Of a stretch of DNA of 41,395 bases, positions 28,885-37,379 are shown one piece after another (position 1 is the stretch's first letter; each line of letters opens with the position of its first letter). Under the pieces are notes generated by a model, which had not been told where the DNA came from, ran no database searches, and saw only the letters and a program-made list of their open reading frames with translations. The DNA comes from an uncultured Ruminococcus sp. Lineage in GTDB: Bacteria > Bacillota > Clostridia > Oscillospirales > Acutalibacteraceae. The DNA lies in NCBI GenBank assembly GCA_902794395.1, contig CADBHB010000001.1:155289-196683 (forward strand), read 5' to 3'. Both the position numbers and the translations under genes were made by a program.

Positions 28885-29379
28885 ATGCTTTTTGAACTTA
28901 AATCCGTGTTCCTCAACGAGGGACTGGAACAACAGTTGAACTACGAGCTCGACCTGTCCTCAATGGACGTTGACGGGGTTTTTCCATTCACTTCTCCCGT
29001 TGCCGTTACCGCCACCGCCCGCAATAAGACGGGTCTGGTGACGCTTTCGCTGGACTGCGGCTACGACTACACCCGAAGCTGCGACCGCTGCGGCGAGGAA
29101 TACTGCCGCAGAGAGCAAAAGCGCTTTGTGCATATGCTTGTGCAGACGCTTGCCGACGAAAGCAACGACGACTATATTGAAACACCTGATTTTACCGTAG
29201 AGCTCGACGAGATCGTCATTACCGACATTCTGCTCGACCTGCCGCAGAAAAATCTCTGCAAAGAGGACTGCAGGGGCTTGTGTCCGCAGTGCGGGCAAAA
29301 CCTCAACAGCGGTAACTGCGGATGCGAGGGGCGGAGCACCGACCCGCGGCTCGCGGTGTTACAACAGCTTATGGATTAA
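28885..29379 (+). CDS. DUF177 (YceD-family) protein, large ribosomal RNA accumulation factor
   Basis: The protein has 164 residues. The family (YceD/DUF177) is almost always encoded directly upstream of rpmF, as here, and is involved in 23S rRNA accumulation. Visible are the central CDRCGEEYCRREQKRFVHM, with paired cysteines, and the C-terminal CKEDCRGLCPQCGQNLNSGNCGC, a second Cys-rich segment. The N-terminal half is a beta-rich domain (FELKSVFLNEG, VTATARNKTGLVTLSLDC). The ATG is preceded by a weak GAGGTG site. It is likely cotranscribed with rpmF from the promoter at 28810-28838. Confidence 0.93.
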   Translation: MLFELKSVFLNEGLEQQLNYELDLSSMDVDGVFPFTSPVAVTATARNKTGLVTLSLDCGYDYTRSCDRCGEEYCRREQKRFVHMLVQTLADESNDDYIETPDFTVELDEIVITDILLDLPQKNLCKEDCRGLCPQCGQNLNSGNCGCEGRSTDPRLAVLQQLMD

Positions 29380-29404
29380 TTACACATACAAGGAGGTCTT
29401 TGTC

Positions 29405-29590
29405 ATGGCAGTACCCACCAGAAAAACATCACACGCAAGAAAGAGCTCAAGACGTTCCAGCGTTTGGAAGCTGAACGCTCCCACACTTGTCACCTGCCCC
29501 AACTGCGGCGAGCTGACCGCTGCGCACAAGGCGTGCACCAACTGCGGTATGTACAACGGCAGACAGGTTGTTGTGAAGAAAGATGCTTGA
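29405..29590 (+). CDS. rpmF: 50S ribosomal protein L32
   Basis: The protein has 61 residues, the normal length. The conserved start AVPTRKTSHARKSSRR and a four-cysteine zinc ribbon (CPNCGELTAAHKACTNCGMYNG, positions C-x2-C and C-x2-C) identify the zinc-binding form of L32. It belongs to the large ribosomal subunit. AAGGAGG lies 7-8 bases before the ATG. It follows the DUF177 gene after 25 bases. Confidence 0.98.
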   Translation: MAVPTRKTSHARKSSRRSSVWKLNAPTLVTCPNCGELTAAHKACTNCGMYNGRQVVVKKDA

Positions 29591-29678
29591 TTGATTCAAC
29601 AAGGCACGATGGGCGGCAGTTTTCTGCACGCCCTGTTTTTCTTTGCTTACTTTCGCAAAAAACCGGAGGTATTTTCTT

Positions 29679-31001
29679 ATGAATAAACCCGTGATCGCAA
29701 TAGTCGGCAGACCTAATGTCGGCAAGAGCACCTTATTCAATAAACTGATAGGTCAGCGCCTGTCTATAGTGGACGACACCCCCGGCGTGACTCGCGACCG
29801 TATCTACGGAGAGATAGAGTGGTGCGGCAAGTCCGCTGTGGTGGTCGACACCGGCGGCATAGAGCCAAAGAGCGACGACGTGATACTTTCGCAAATGCGC
29901 CGTCAGGCTCAGCTCGCTATCGACACCGCGTCAGTAATAGTCCTTGTCACCGACCTCAAAAGCGGTATGGTGGCTACCGACTCCGAGGTGGCGCAAATGC
30001 TCCAAAAGTCGGGCAAGCCCGTGGTGGTCTGCGTCAATAAGAGCGATTCCGTGGGCGAGCCGCCCATGGAGTTCTACGAGTTTTATAATCTGGGACTGGG
30101 CGAGCCGGTGCGGGTTTCCGCCGTTCACGGCCACGGCACAGGCGACCTGCTCGACCGCGTGTTTGAGTATCTTGACTGCGACAGCGACGATAACGAGGAC
30201 GACGACGTCATCAGCGTGGCGGTCATCGGCAAGCCGAACGCCGGCAAAAGCTCGCTTATAAATAAGATCACCGACGAGGAGAGGTGCATCGTTTCCGACA
30301 TAGCCGGCACCACCCGCGACACCATCGACACGCTGGTGGAAAACCGCTTCGGCAGGTTCAACTTCACCGACACCGCGGGTCTGCGCCGCCGCAGCCGCAT
30401 TTACGACGACATCGAAAAATACAGCATGATTCGCGCCAAAATGGCGATAGAGCGCAGCGACGTCTGCGTTATTATGATAGACGCCACCGAGGGCGTCACC
30501 GAGCAGGACACCAAGGTGGCGGGCTTGGCTCACGAGGCGGGACGCGCCTGCGTGATCGCCGTAAACAAGTGGGACGCTGTTGAAAAGAACGACAAGACCA
30601 TGCAGGAGTTCCGCAAAAAGCTCGACACCGACTTCGCCTTTATGTCCTACGCGCCGCAGGTGTTCATCTCCGCCAAAACGGGGCTTAGGCTCGACAGGCT
30701 GTTTGAGGCTATAGTCACGGCGTCCGAAAACGCCGCTATGCGCATCCGCACGGGTATGCTCAACGAGCTGCTCGCTCAGGCGACCACACGGGTGCAGCCG
30801 CCGTCGGACAAGGGCAAGCGCCTCAAGATTTACTATATGACTCAGGCGGGCGTCAAGCCGCCGACCTTCGTATTTTTCTGCAACAGCAAGGAGCTGTTCC
30901 ACTTCTCTTATCAGCGGTATCTTGAAAACCGCATCCGCGAGGCGTTCGGCTTAGAGGGAACGCCCGTGAAGATCATCGTGCGCGAAAGGGGAGAGAAGTA
31001 A
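29679..31001 (+). CDS. der: Ribosome-associated GTPase Der (EngA)
   Basis: The protein has 440 residues from ATG 29679, with GGAGGT 8 bases upstream; an ATG twelve codons earlier lacks a site. Two G domains in tandem are diagnostic: G1 motifs GRPNVGKS (about 9-16) and GKPNAGKS (about 183-190), G3 DTGG and DTAG, G4 NKSD (about 118) and NKWD (about 299). A C-terminal KH-like domain (about 355-440, VKPPTFVFFCN, HFSYQRYLENRIREAF) follows. Der helps assemble the 50S subunit and is essential in model bacteria. It ends TAATG, overlapping plsY. Confidence 0.97.
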   Translation: MNKPVIAIVGRPNVGKSTLFNKLIGQRLSIVDDTPGVTRDRIYGEIEWCGKSAVVVDTGGIEPKSDDVILSQMRRQAQLAIDTASVIVLVTDLKSGMVATDSEVAQMLQKSGKPVVVCVNKSDSVGEPPMEFYEFYNLGLGEPVRVSAVHGHGTGDLLDRVFEYLDCDSDDNEDDDVISVAVIGKPNAGKSSLINKITDEERCIVSDIAGTTRDTIDTLVENRFGRFNFTDTAGLRRRSRIYDDIEKYSMIRAKMAIERSDVCVIMIDATEGVTEQDTKVAGLAHEAGRACVIAVNKWDAVEKNDKTMQEFRKKLDTDFAFMSYAPQVFISAKTGLRLDRLFEAIVTASENAAMRIRTGMLNELLAQATTRVQPPSDKGKRLKIYYMTQAGVKPPTFVFFCNSKELFHFSYQRYLENRIREAFGLEGTPVKIIVRERGEK

Positions 31002-31723
31002 TGTTTCAATTATTATTGGGCACGGTGCGCGACAACTGGTTTTTGTTTCTTGCGGCAGCCGTGCTGGCGTACCTTATCGGAAGCATAAACCCCGCGGTGA
31101 TAGTCACCAAAATAGTCACCAAGGGCAAGCAGGACATCCGCGATATGGGCAGCGGCAACGCGGGCTTTACCAACGTGCTGCGCTCGGTGGGCAAGGCGCC
31201 CGCCATCGTCACCATAGTCTGCGACGCGCTGAAGTGCATTTTGGCTGTGTTCGTCGCCTACTTTTTGTTTGTGTGGTTCGCAAAGCTGCCTTTGGACGAC
31301 CCGTGGTTCCTGAAGTGCTACTACACCTGCGTCAAGTTCTTCGCGGGCGTGTTCTGCATACTGGGACACTCCTTCCCGCTGTACTTCCGCTTTAAGGGCG
31401 GCAAGGGCATCGTGACCGCCGCAGCGCTTATGCTCGCCTCCGACTGGCGCGCCTTCCTCATTATTCTGGGCACGTTTTTAATAGTGTTCATCATCGGCAG
31501 AATAGTCTCGCTCGCCAGCATTTGCGGCGCTGTAGTCTACGCGCCCGCGACCTTTACGGCGACCTTTGTGTTCGACCACCTGCTTAGACAGCCCTGTCTG
31601 TGGTATGTGTTCATAACCACCGCCTGCGCGCTGGTAATAGGCATTTTCGCCATAGTGATGCACAAGGAGAACATAAAACGTCTGCTAAGAGGCGAGGAAA
31701 AAAAGATACACGCGAAAAAATGA
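31001..31723 (+). CDS. plsY: Glycerol-3-phosphate acyltransferase (acyl-phosphate dependent)
   Basis: The protein has 240 residues, a little longer than typical. It transfers acyl groups from acyl-phosphate to glycerol-3-phosphate, the first membrane step of phospholipid synthesis. The two conserved loops are visible: DMGSGNAGFTNVLRS (about 47-61) and GHSFPLYFRFKGGKGI (about 121-136). Five hydrophobic segments are seen. The extra length comes from a longer first loop (about 88-110) and a hydrophobic C-terminal tail with a basic end (GEEKKIHAKK). The ATG overlaps the der stop by one base, and der-plsY is a common pair in Firmicutes. A terminator follows. Confidence 0.94.
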   Translation: MFQLLLGTVRDNWFLFLAAAVLAYLIGSINPAVIVTKIVTKGKQDIRDMGSGNAGFTNVLRSVGKAPAIVTIVCDALKCILAVFVAYFLFVWFAKLPLDDPWFLKCYYTCVKFFAGVFCILGHSFPLYFRFKGGKGIVTAAALMLASDWRAFLIILGTFLIVFIIGRIVSLASICGAVVYAPATFTATFVFDHLLRQPCLWYVFITTACALVIGIFAIVMHKENIKRLLRGEEKKIHAKK

Positions 31724-31728
31724 TACCG

Positions 31729-31754
31729 AAAAGCGCCCGCCGGCGCTTTTTGTT
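31729..31754 (+). terminator. Terminator of der-plsY
   Basis: AAAAGCGCC (31729-31737) pairs with GGCGCTTTT (31742-31750) around a 4-base loop, followed by TG TTTT. Confidence 0.85.
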
Positions 31755-31876
31755 TTGCGAAAAAGCATGCTTGCATGCCCACCGGCACAGGCAAAGGCAG
31801 TAAGTTTTCTCTTGTGCTTTTAATTCAAATGATATATAATATATAATATATGTAAAGATCCTAAAAGGGTGATACT

Positions 31877-33634
31877 ATGATAAAAACACTGGCAGCCCAA
31901 ATCAAGGGCTATATTCGCGCGTCGGTAATGACGCCGATTTTTATGATCCTGGAAGTCATAATGGAAATGCTTATCCCGCTGCTCATCAGCTCGATGATAG
32001 ACAAGGGCATCGAAAACCCCGCGGGTCCCGATATGGGGCATATCCTTATCATGGGCGGCTTGATGGTCGTCTGCGCGCTGATGGCGCTGCTTGGCGGAGC
32101 GCTGGGCGGCGTGTTCGGCGCAAAGGCGTCGGCGGGCTTCGCGCGGAATCTACGTCAGTCGATGTTCGAGAATATCCAGACCTTCTCCTTTGCCAATATC
32201 GACAAATACTCCACCGCGGGTCTTGTCACCCGCATGACCACCGACGTCACGAATCTTCAAAACGCCTATCAAATGATCCTGCGCATCTGCTTCCGCGCAC
32301 CCATCAGCCTGATAGTCGCCATGACCATCACCATGATGATAAATCTTCGGCTGGCGTCCATCTATCTTATCGCCGTGGCGTTTTTGTCGGTGGTGCTGTT
32401 CTTTTTGATACGCAAGACCTACAAGACCTTTGCCCGTGTGTTTGAAAAGTACGACGAGCTAAACGCCGGCGTGCAGGAGAATGTTAACGCCATCCGCGTG
32501 GTAAAGGCGTTCGTCCGAGAGCACCACGAGATAACCAAATTCGAGCGCGCCACCCTCAATCTGTACACCCTGTTCTTAAAGGCTGAGAAGATGGTCGTGT
32601 CGGTGTCGCCCCTGATGATGCTCACCATCTACAGCTCCATCATCGCCATAAGCTGGTTCGGCGCCCATATGGTCGTCAGCAACGAGCTGACCCCGGGCGA
32701 GCTGACAAGCATGCTCACCTACTGCATGAATATACTTATGAACCTGATGATGATAGCCATGATATTCGTGATGCTCACGATGAGTCTTGCCAGCGGCAGA
32801 CGAGTGGCTCAGGTCTTGAACGAAAAGCCCACGATACGCAACCCCGAGCACCCCGACTTTGAGGTGCCCGACGGCAGCATCGACTTTGATGACGTGGTGT
32901 TCAGCTACAGCGAAAAGAGCGAAAGACCCGTGCTCAACCACATCGACCTGCACATCCGCGCGGGCGAGACCATAGGCATAATCGGCGGCACGGGCAGCTC
33001 CAAAACCAGCCTTGTGAATCTGATCGCGCGGCTCTATGACGTCAGCGAGGGCTGCGTAAAGGTTGGCGGCAAGGACGTAAGAAGCTACGACCTCGAGGTG
33101 CTGCGCGACAAGGTAGCCGTAGTGCTGCAAAAGAACGTTCTGTTCTCGGGCACTGTCTTGGATAACCTGCGCTGGGGCAACGAAACCGCCACCGAGGAGG
33201 AGTGTGTGCGGGCGTGCAGGCTTGCGTGCGCCGATGAGTTTATCAGCGAGTTCCCCGAGGGCTACCACACACACATAGAGCAGGGCGGCAGCAACGTCTC
33301 GGGCGGTCAAAAGCAGCGCCTGTGCATAGCCAGAGCGCTGTTGAAAAAGCCGCTGATACTTATACTCGACGACTCCACCAGCGCCGTAGATACCGCTACC
33401 GACGCCAAGATACGCCGCGCCTTCGCCGAGGAGATACCCGACACCACCAAGCTGATAATCTCGCAGCGCGTATCCAGCGTGGAGCATGCCGACCGCATCG
33501 TGGTGATGGATAACGGCGCCGTAAACGACATGGGCACTCACGACGAGCTGATGCAGCGCTGCCGCATTTACAGCGAGACCTATATCGCCCAGACTGTCGG
33601 CAACGGCGACTTTGATAAGAAAGGAGAGAGGTAA
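31877..33634 (+). CDS. ABC exporter half-transporter with a degenerate nucleotide site
   Basis: The protein has 585 residues: six membrane helices (about 15-310), then a nucleotide-binding domain (about 335-570). Walker A is GGTGSSKTS, with Ser in place of the usual second Gly; the signature is VSGGQKQR; Walker B is LILILDD, with Asp in place of the usual catalytic Glu. The next gene has a canonical Walker B, so the pair should form an asymmetric heterodimer like BmrCD/LmrCD with one weak ATP site. Substrate is unknown: lipids, drugs or peptides are possible. The two genes are one base apart (stop at 33634, next start at 33636). Confidence 0.92.
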   Translation: MIKTLAAQIKGYIRASVMTPIFMILEVIMEMLIPLLISSMIDKGIENPAGPDMGHILIMGGLMVVCALMALLGGALGGVFGAKASAGFARNLRQSMFENIQTFSFANIDKYSTAGLVTRMTTDVTNLQNAYQMILRICFRAPISLIVAMTITMMINLRLASIYLIAVAFLSVVLFFLIRKTYKTFARVFEKYDELNAGVQENVNAIRVVKAFVREHHEITKFERATLNLYTLFLKAEKMVVSVSPLMMLTIYSSIIAISWFGAHMVVSNELTPGELTSMLTYCMNILMNLMMIAMIFVMLTMSLASGRRVAQVLNEKPTIRNPEHPDFEVPDGSIDFDDVVFSYSEKSERPVLNHIDLHIRAGETIGIIGGTGSSKTSLVNLIARLYDVSEGCVKVGGKDVRSYDLEVLRDKVAVVLQKNVLFSGTVLDNLRWGNETATEEECVRACRLACADEFISEFPEGYHTHIEQGGSNVSGGQKQRLCIARALLKKPLILILDDSTSAVDTATDAKIRRAFAEEIPDTTKLIISQRVSSVEHADRIVVMDNGAVNDMGTHDELMQRCRIYSETYIAQTVGNGDFDKKGER

Positions 33635-33635
33635 T

Positions 33636-35573
33636 ATGCCCGCACCGGCAATGGGAAGACGCAGAAACGCGCAGCCGCGCGCCAAGGTAGACGACCCCAA
33701 AAAGAGCTTTGCCACCTTTAAACGGCTGCTGGGGCTTATAACGCGCCGCTATAAGGTACACTTGATATTTGTATTTTTATGCATCATAGTCAGCGTGCTC
33801 GCAAGCGTGCAGGGCACCCGCTTTTTGCAGAACCTCTTTGACGATTATATCGCGCCCATGGTGGCGCAGGTATCCCGCGGCGAACAGGCAAACTACACGC
33901 CTCTGCTGTACGCGATAAGCCGCGTAGCGGGCTTCTATCTGCTGGGAGCCGCCGCGATGTACACGCAGTCGCGCATAATGATATATGTCACACAGGGCAC
34001 CATGCGCGATCTGCGCAACGACATCTTCCGCCACATGGAAAGCCTGCCTATCAAATACTTCGACACCCATGCCCACGGCGACATAATGAGCGTATACACC
34101 AACGACGTGGACACCCTGCGCCAGATGGTCAGCCAAAGCCTTACCCAGGTGTTCAACTCCGTCATAACCATAGTCGCGGTGCTAATAAATATGTTCACCC
34201 TCAGCGTGCCGCTTACGCTGGTTACGCTTGCCATGGTGGGCGTTATGCTGTTCGTGTCCAAGACCCTCGCCGGCAAAAGCGGCAAGTATTTCCTGGCGCA
34301 GCAGAGCGACCTGGGCAAGGAGAACGGCTACATCGAGGAGATGATGAAGGGTCAAAAGGTGGTCAAGGTTTTCAACCACGAAAAAAAGAGCGTAGAGGAA
34401 TTCAACGCCCTCAATGAAAAGCTCTTTGAAAGCTCCTACAACGCCAATATGTTCGCTAACGTCATAATGCCGGTCAACGGTCAGCTCGGCAACCTCAGCT
34501 ATGTGCTCTGCGCCATCGTCGGCAGCATACTCGCCATCACCTGCAAAGACGTGCCGGTGCTAAGCCTTTCGCTCGGCTCGCTGGTCAGCTTTTTGACCTT
34601 CAACAGAAGCTTCACCATGCCCATCAACCAGGTCAGCCAGCAGTTCAACAGCATTGTTATGGCGCTGGCGGGCGCCGAGAGGATTTTCAATCTGCTCGAC
34701 GAAAAAAGCGAGGAGGACAACGGTTATGTCACCCTTGTCAACGCCGAATACAGGGACGGAAAGCTCTGCGAGACCGACAAGCGCACCGGACTGTGGGCGT
34801 GGAAGCACACCCATCAGGCTACGGGCGAGGTGGAATACAAGCCCCAGCGCGGCGACCTGGTGATGGATGACGTGGACTTCGGCTACACCGACGACAAAAT
34901 GGTGCTTCACCATGTGGACATCTACGCCAAACCCGGGCAGAAGATAGCCTTTGTAGGCTCTACCGGCGCAGGTAAGACCACCATCACAAACCTCATAAAC
35001 CGCTTTTATGACATACAGGACGGCAAGATACGCTACGACGGCATAAATATCAACAAAATAAAAAAGGCAGACCTGCGCCGCTCGCTGGGCGTTGTGCTTC
35101 AGGAGACCTGTCTGTTTTCCGACACCATAATGGAAAACATCCGCTACGGCAGGCTCGACGCCACCGATGAAGAGGTTATCGCCGCGGCAAAGCTCGCCAA
35201 CGCCGACAGCTTCATCCGCCAGCTGCCCGACGGCTACAACACCGTTATCAAATCCGACGGCGGCAGCCTTAGCCAGGGACAGCGGCAGATGCTCGCCATA
35301 GCCAGAGCCGCGGTAGCCGACCCGCCCGCGCTGATACTCGACGAGGCGACCTCATCCATAGATACGCGCACCGAGAAGATGGTACAGGAGAGCATGGATA
35401 AGCTGATGAAGAACAGGACTACCTTTGTAATAGCCCACCGCCTTTCCACGGTCAAAAACTCCAACTGCATCATCGTGCTCGAGCACGGCACTATAATCGA
35501 GCGCGGCACCCACGAGCAGCTTTTGGAGCAGAAGGGCAAGTATTATCAGCTCTACACGGGCAAGGCGTCCTAG
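33636..35573 (+). CDS. ABC exporter half-transporter, canonical partner
   Basis: The protein has 645 residues from ATG 33636 with AAGGAGAG 8-9 bases upstream; an ATG eight codons earlier overlaps the previous gene. A basic N-terminal tail of about 45 residues (PAPAMGRRRNAQPRAKVDD) precedes six membrane helices (about 50-345). A linker insertion (around 375-410, VNAEYRDGKLCETDKRTG) precedes the nucleotide-binding domain: Walker A GSTGAGKTT, signature LSQGQRQM and Walker B ALILDEATSSID, with the catalytic Glu. The signature LSQGQ is slightly non-canonical and would complete the weak site of the partner. It ends near a likely polycistronic MBL gene 17 bases downstream. Confidence 0.93.
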   Translation: MPAPAMGRRRNAQPRAKVDDPKKSFATFKRLLGLITRRYKVHLIFVFLCIIVSVLASVQGTRFLQNLFDDYIAPMVAQVSRGEQANYTPLLYAISRVAGFYLLGAAAMYTQSRIMIYVTQGTMRDLRNDIFRHMESLPIKYFDTHAHGDIMSVYTNDVDTLRQMVSQSLTQVFNSVITIVAVLINMFTLSVPLTLVTLAMVGVMLFVSKTLAGKSGKYFLAQQSDLGKENGYIEEMMKGQKVVKVFNHEKKSVEEFNALNEKLFESSYNANMFANVIMPVNGQLGNLSYVLCAIVGSILAITCKDVPVLSLSLGSLVSFLTFNRSFTMPINQVSQQFNSIVMALAGAERIFNLLDEKSEEDNGYVTLVNAEYRDGKLCETDKRTGLWAWKHTHQATGEVEYKPQRGDLVMDDVDFGYTDDKMVLHHVDIYAKPGQKIAFVGSTGAGKTTITNLINRFYDIQDGKIRYDGININKIKKADLRRSLGVVLQETCLFSDTIMENIRYGRLDATDEEVIAAAKLANADSFIRQLPDGYNTVIKSDGGSLSQGQRQMLAIARAAVADPPALILDEATSSIDTRTEKMVQESMDKLMKNRTTFVIAHRLSTVKNSNCIIVLEHGTIIERGTHEQLLEQKGKYYQLYTGKAS

Positions 35574-35590
35574 GAGCCAAAAACGGAAAG

Positions 35591-36502
35591 TTGAGATCAA
35601 AGTTGGCATATCGCAAAAAGAAACCGAATAAAAAACCGTGGTGCGTACTCGCCGCCGCCGCTTTACTGCTGCTGGCGGCGGGGATAGCGCTGGGTGTCTT
35701 AAAGCCCGAACGCAAGCCCCGCGACGAGGGAAAGCTCGCGGTGCATTTCCTGGATGTGGGGCAGGGTGACGCTGTGTTCATCGCCTTCCCCGACGGCAAA
35801 ACGATGCTTGTGGACGCGGGAGAAGAAGGCTGCGGCAGCGGCATAGTCAACTACATCAAAAGGGCGGGCTACGAGCATATCGATTGCCTTGTAGCCACCC
35901 ATCCGCACAGCGACCACATCGGCGGCATGGCGTATGTAATCCGCAATATGGACGTCAAAGCCGTCTACATGCCTGCAGTGACCACCACTACGGAATGTTT
36001 TGAAAACCTGCTTTTCGCCGTGCAGGAAAAGGGGCTTCGCGTCAAAAAAGGCGAGGCGGGCGTTAAGCCGATAAACGCGGACGGCGTAAGCGCGGAAATC
36101 ATCGCGCCCGTCACGCTCGACGGTGATAACCTCAACAACAGCTCCGTCGTGCTCAGGATAACCTATCGAAGCAACAGCTTTTTGCTTTCGGGCGACGCCG
36201 GCACGGACGAGATGGATTCTATCGTCGGCGACATAAGCGCCGATGTGCTCAAGGTGGGTCACCACGGCAGCTCAAGCGCCACGGATCAAGCGCTGCTGCA
36301 GCGGATAAGCCCGCAAATCGCGGTGATCTCCTGCGGCAGCAACAACGAATACGGTCACCCGCACCGCGAAGTGCTGCGCGACTTGAAGAAGGCGGGCTGC
36401 GAGGTCTATCGCACCGACAGGGACAATACCGTCATAATCACCTCCGACGGAAGTGAGCTGGCGGTCAGAACAGCAGGATCAATTTGGAGGAATACAGAAT
36501 GA
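35591..36502 (+). CDS. ComEC-like metallo-beta-lactamase-fold hydrolase, membrane-anchored
   Basis: The protein has 303 residues from TTG 35591; the ribosome binding site is weak and a TTG four codons later is also possible. Residues about 17-36 form a membrane anchor. The metallo-beta-lactamase domain (about 48-290) has the ComEC-type order: HFLDVGQGDAVFI, DAGEEGCGS, the metal motif THPHSDHIGG, and LKVGHHGSSSAT. In ComEC this domain is fused to the DNA-uptake channel; here it is a free, surface-anchored version whose substrate is unknown, possibly nucleic acid or a phosphoester. It overlaps the next gene (DUF3006-like) by four bases, a pair that recurs in Clostridia. Confidence 0.88.
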   Translation: MRSKLAYRKKKPNKKPWCVLAAAALLLLAAGIALGVLKPERKPRDEGKLAVHFLDVGQGDAVFIAFPDGKTMLVDAGEEGCGSGIVNYIKRAGYEHIDCLVATHPHSDHIGGMAYVIRNMDVKAVYMPAVTTTTECFENLLFAVQEKGLRVKKGEAGVKPINADGVSAEIIAPVTLDGDNLNNSSVVLRITYRSNSFLLSGDAGTDEMDSIVGDISADVLKVGHHGSSSATDQALLQRISPQIAVISCGSNNEYGHPHREVLRDLKKAGCEVYRTDRDNTVIITSDGSELAVRTAGSIWRNTE

Positions 36503-36717
36503 AACGGTTTATCGTGGACAGGATAGAGGAAAACAAAGCGGTGCTGGAGTGCGAAAACGGCGAGACCGCAGTTTTGGAGCTATCGGCGCTCCCGAAGGAC
36601 ATCAAGGAGGGCGACATACTGAATTTTGAGGGTGGAAGCTGCTGCCTTGACGCCGAGGAGACCCGCCGCCGAAACGAAAAACTCCGCACGATGATGGAGC
36701 GTCTTTTAGACGACTGA
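36499..36717 (+). CDS. DUF3006-like small protein
   Basis: The protein has 72 residues from ATG 36499, with GGAGGA about 8 bases upstream; the in-frame ATG at 36484 is five codons earlier and lies over that site. It reads KRFIVDRIEENKAVLECENGE then LPKDIKEGDILNFEGG, typical of DUF3006, a small beta-barrel-like domain. Its start overlaps the metallo-beta-lactamase gene (ATGA), so the proteins are made together, and a physical link is likely. The function of the domain is unknown. A promoter for tRNA-Leu follows directly. Confidence 0.85.
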   Translation: MKRFIVDRIEENKAVLECENGETAVLELSALPKDIKEGDILNFEGGSCCLDAEETRRRNEKLRTMMERLLDD

Positions 36718-36743
36718 AACGGCGAAATTTTTTGAAATTTCTC

Positions 36744-36772
36744 TTGACAATAAAGGTGCGTTATGATATAAT
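36744..36772 (+). promoter_or_regulatory. Consensus promoter of tRNA-Leu
   Basis: A perfect TTGACA (36744-36749) and a perfect TATAAT (36767-36772) lie 17 bases apart, about 30 bases before the tRNA. Confidence 0.92.
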
Positions 36773-36801
36773 AGCACCTGTTGAGAAAATTTCAAATACC
36801 T

Positions 36802-36885
36802 GCGAGTGTGCTGGAATAGGCAGACAGGCACGTTTGAGGGGCGTGTGTCTTTGACGTACGGGTTCAAGTCCCGTCACTCGCACCA
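36802..36885 (+). tRNA. tRNA-Leu, anticodon GAG
   Basis: The acceptor stem is GCGAGTG (36802-36808) with CACTCGC (36875-36881), followed by discriminator A and an encoded CCA. The anticodon stem CACGT/GCGTG encloses TTGAGGG, giving GAG, which reads CUC and CUU leucine codons. A long variable arm (GTC TTT GAC) and the D-arm GGAATAGGCAGACAGG are typical of class II tRNA-Leu. The T-arm ACGGG-TTCAAGT-CCCGT is complete. It has its own promoter and is followed by a perfect hairpin and a tandem repeat of its 3' end. Confidence 0.97.
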
Positions 36886-37261
36886 ATAATTAAGGGATAC
36901 CCAAGAGGGTATCCCTTAATTATTTATACAAACAAGCAAAGCGAGAGACGGGACTTGAAGGCGAGCGAAAAGAAAACAGTCCGGCGGACTGTTTTCCGCG
37001 AGAGAGCAGATGATATTATGACGGTGAACACACCGCAACAAGCGAAGCAGGTGTTTTCCGTCATAAAAAACCAACGTCACTCGCACCAATAATTAAGGGA
37101 TACCCAAGAGGGTATCCCTTAATTATTCATACAAACAAGCAAGCGAGGGACGGGACTTGAAAGCGAGCGAAAAGAAAACAGTCCGGCGGACTGTTTTCCG
37201 CGAGAGAGCAGATGATATTATGACGGTGAACACACCGCAACAAGCGAGGCAGGTGTTTTCC
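36875..37261. repeat. 203-bp tandem repeat carrying the tRNA-Leu 3' end
   Basis: Unit 1 starts in the acceptor stem of tRNA-Leu at 36875, and unit 2 at 37078 repeats it with only a few changes. Each unit contains the last 11 bases of the tRNA (CACTCGCACCA), a perfect 18-bp hairpin (36885-36902 with 36907-36924 in unit 1), an inverted copy of the tRNA 3' end (36941-36959 in unit 1 and 37143-37161 in unit 2; 18 of 19 bases match in each) and a GAAAACAGTCC hairpin with loop GGC (36972-36996). A partial third end follows at 37262. No open reading frame is supported in 36886-37379. Confidence 0.85.
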
Positions 37262-37310
37262 TATCCCTTAATTATTCATATAAGCACGGATACAAACAAA
37301 ACAATGTAAA

Positions 37311-37354
37311 ATATCCCCATAACTCGGCTTTTGACAAGTTATGGGGATATAATT
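37311..37354. terminator. Hairpin terminator, downstream of the 995-residue protein gene
   Basis: ATATCCCCATAACT (37311-37324) pairs perfectly with AGTTATGGGGATAT (37337-37350). On the minus strand the stem is followed by TTTTA, which ends the gene finishing at 37380. Confidence 0.75.
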
Positions 37355-37379
37355 ATTTCTCTGTCAAATACGGAACGTT

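Noticed and set aside
36875-37261. CRISPR array after tRNA-Leu
   Set aside because: There are only two long units of about 200 bp with nearly identical content, not short repeats with unique spacers, and no cas genes.
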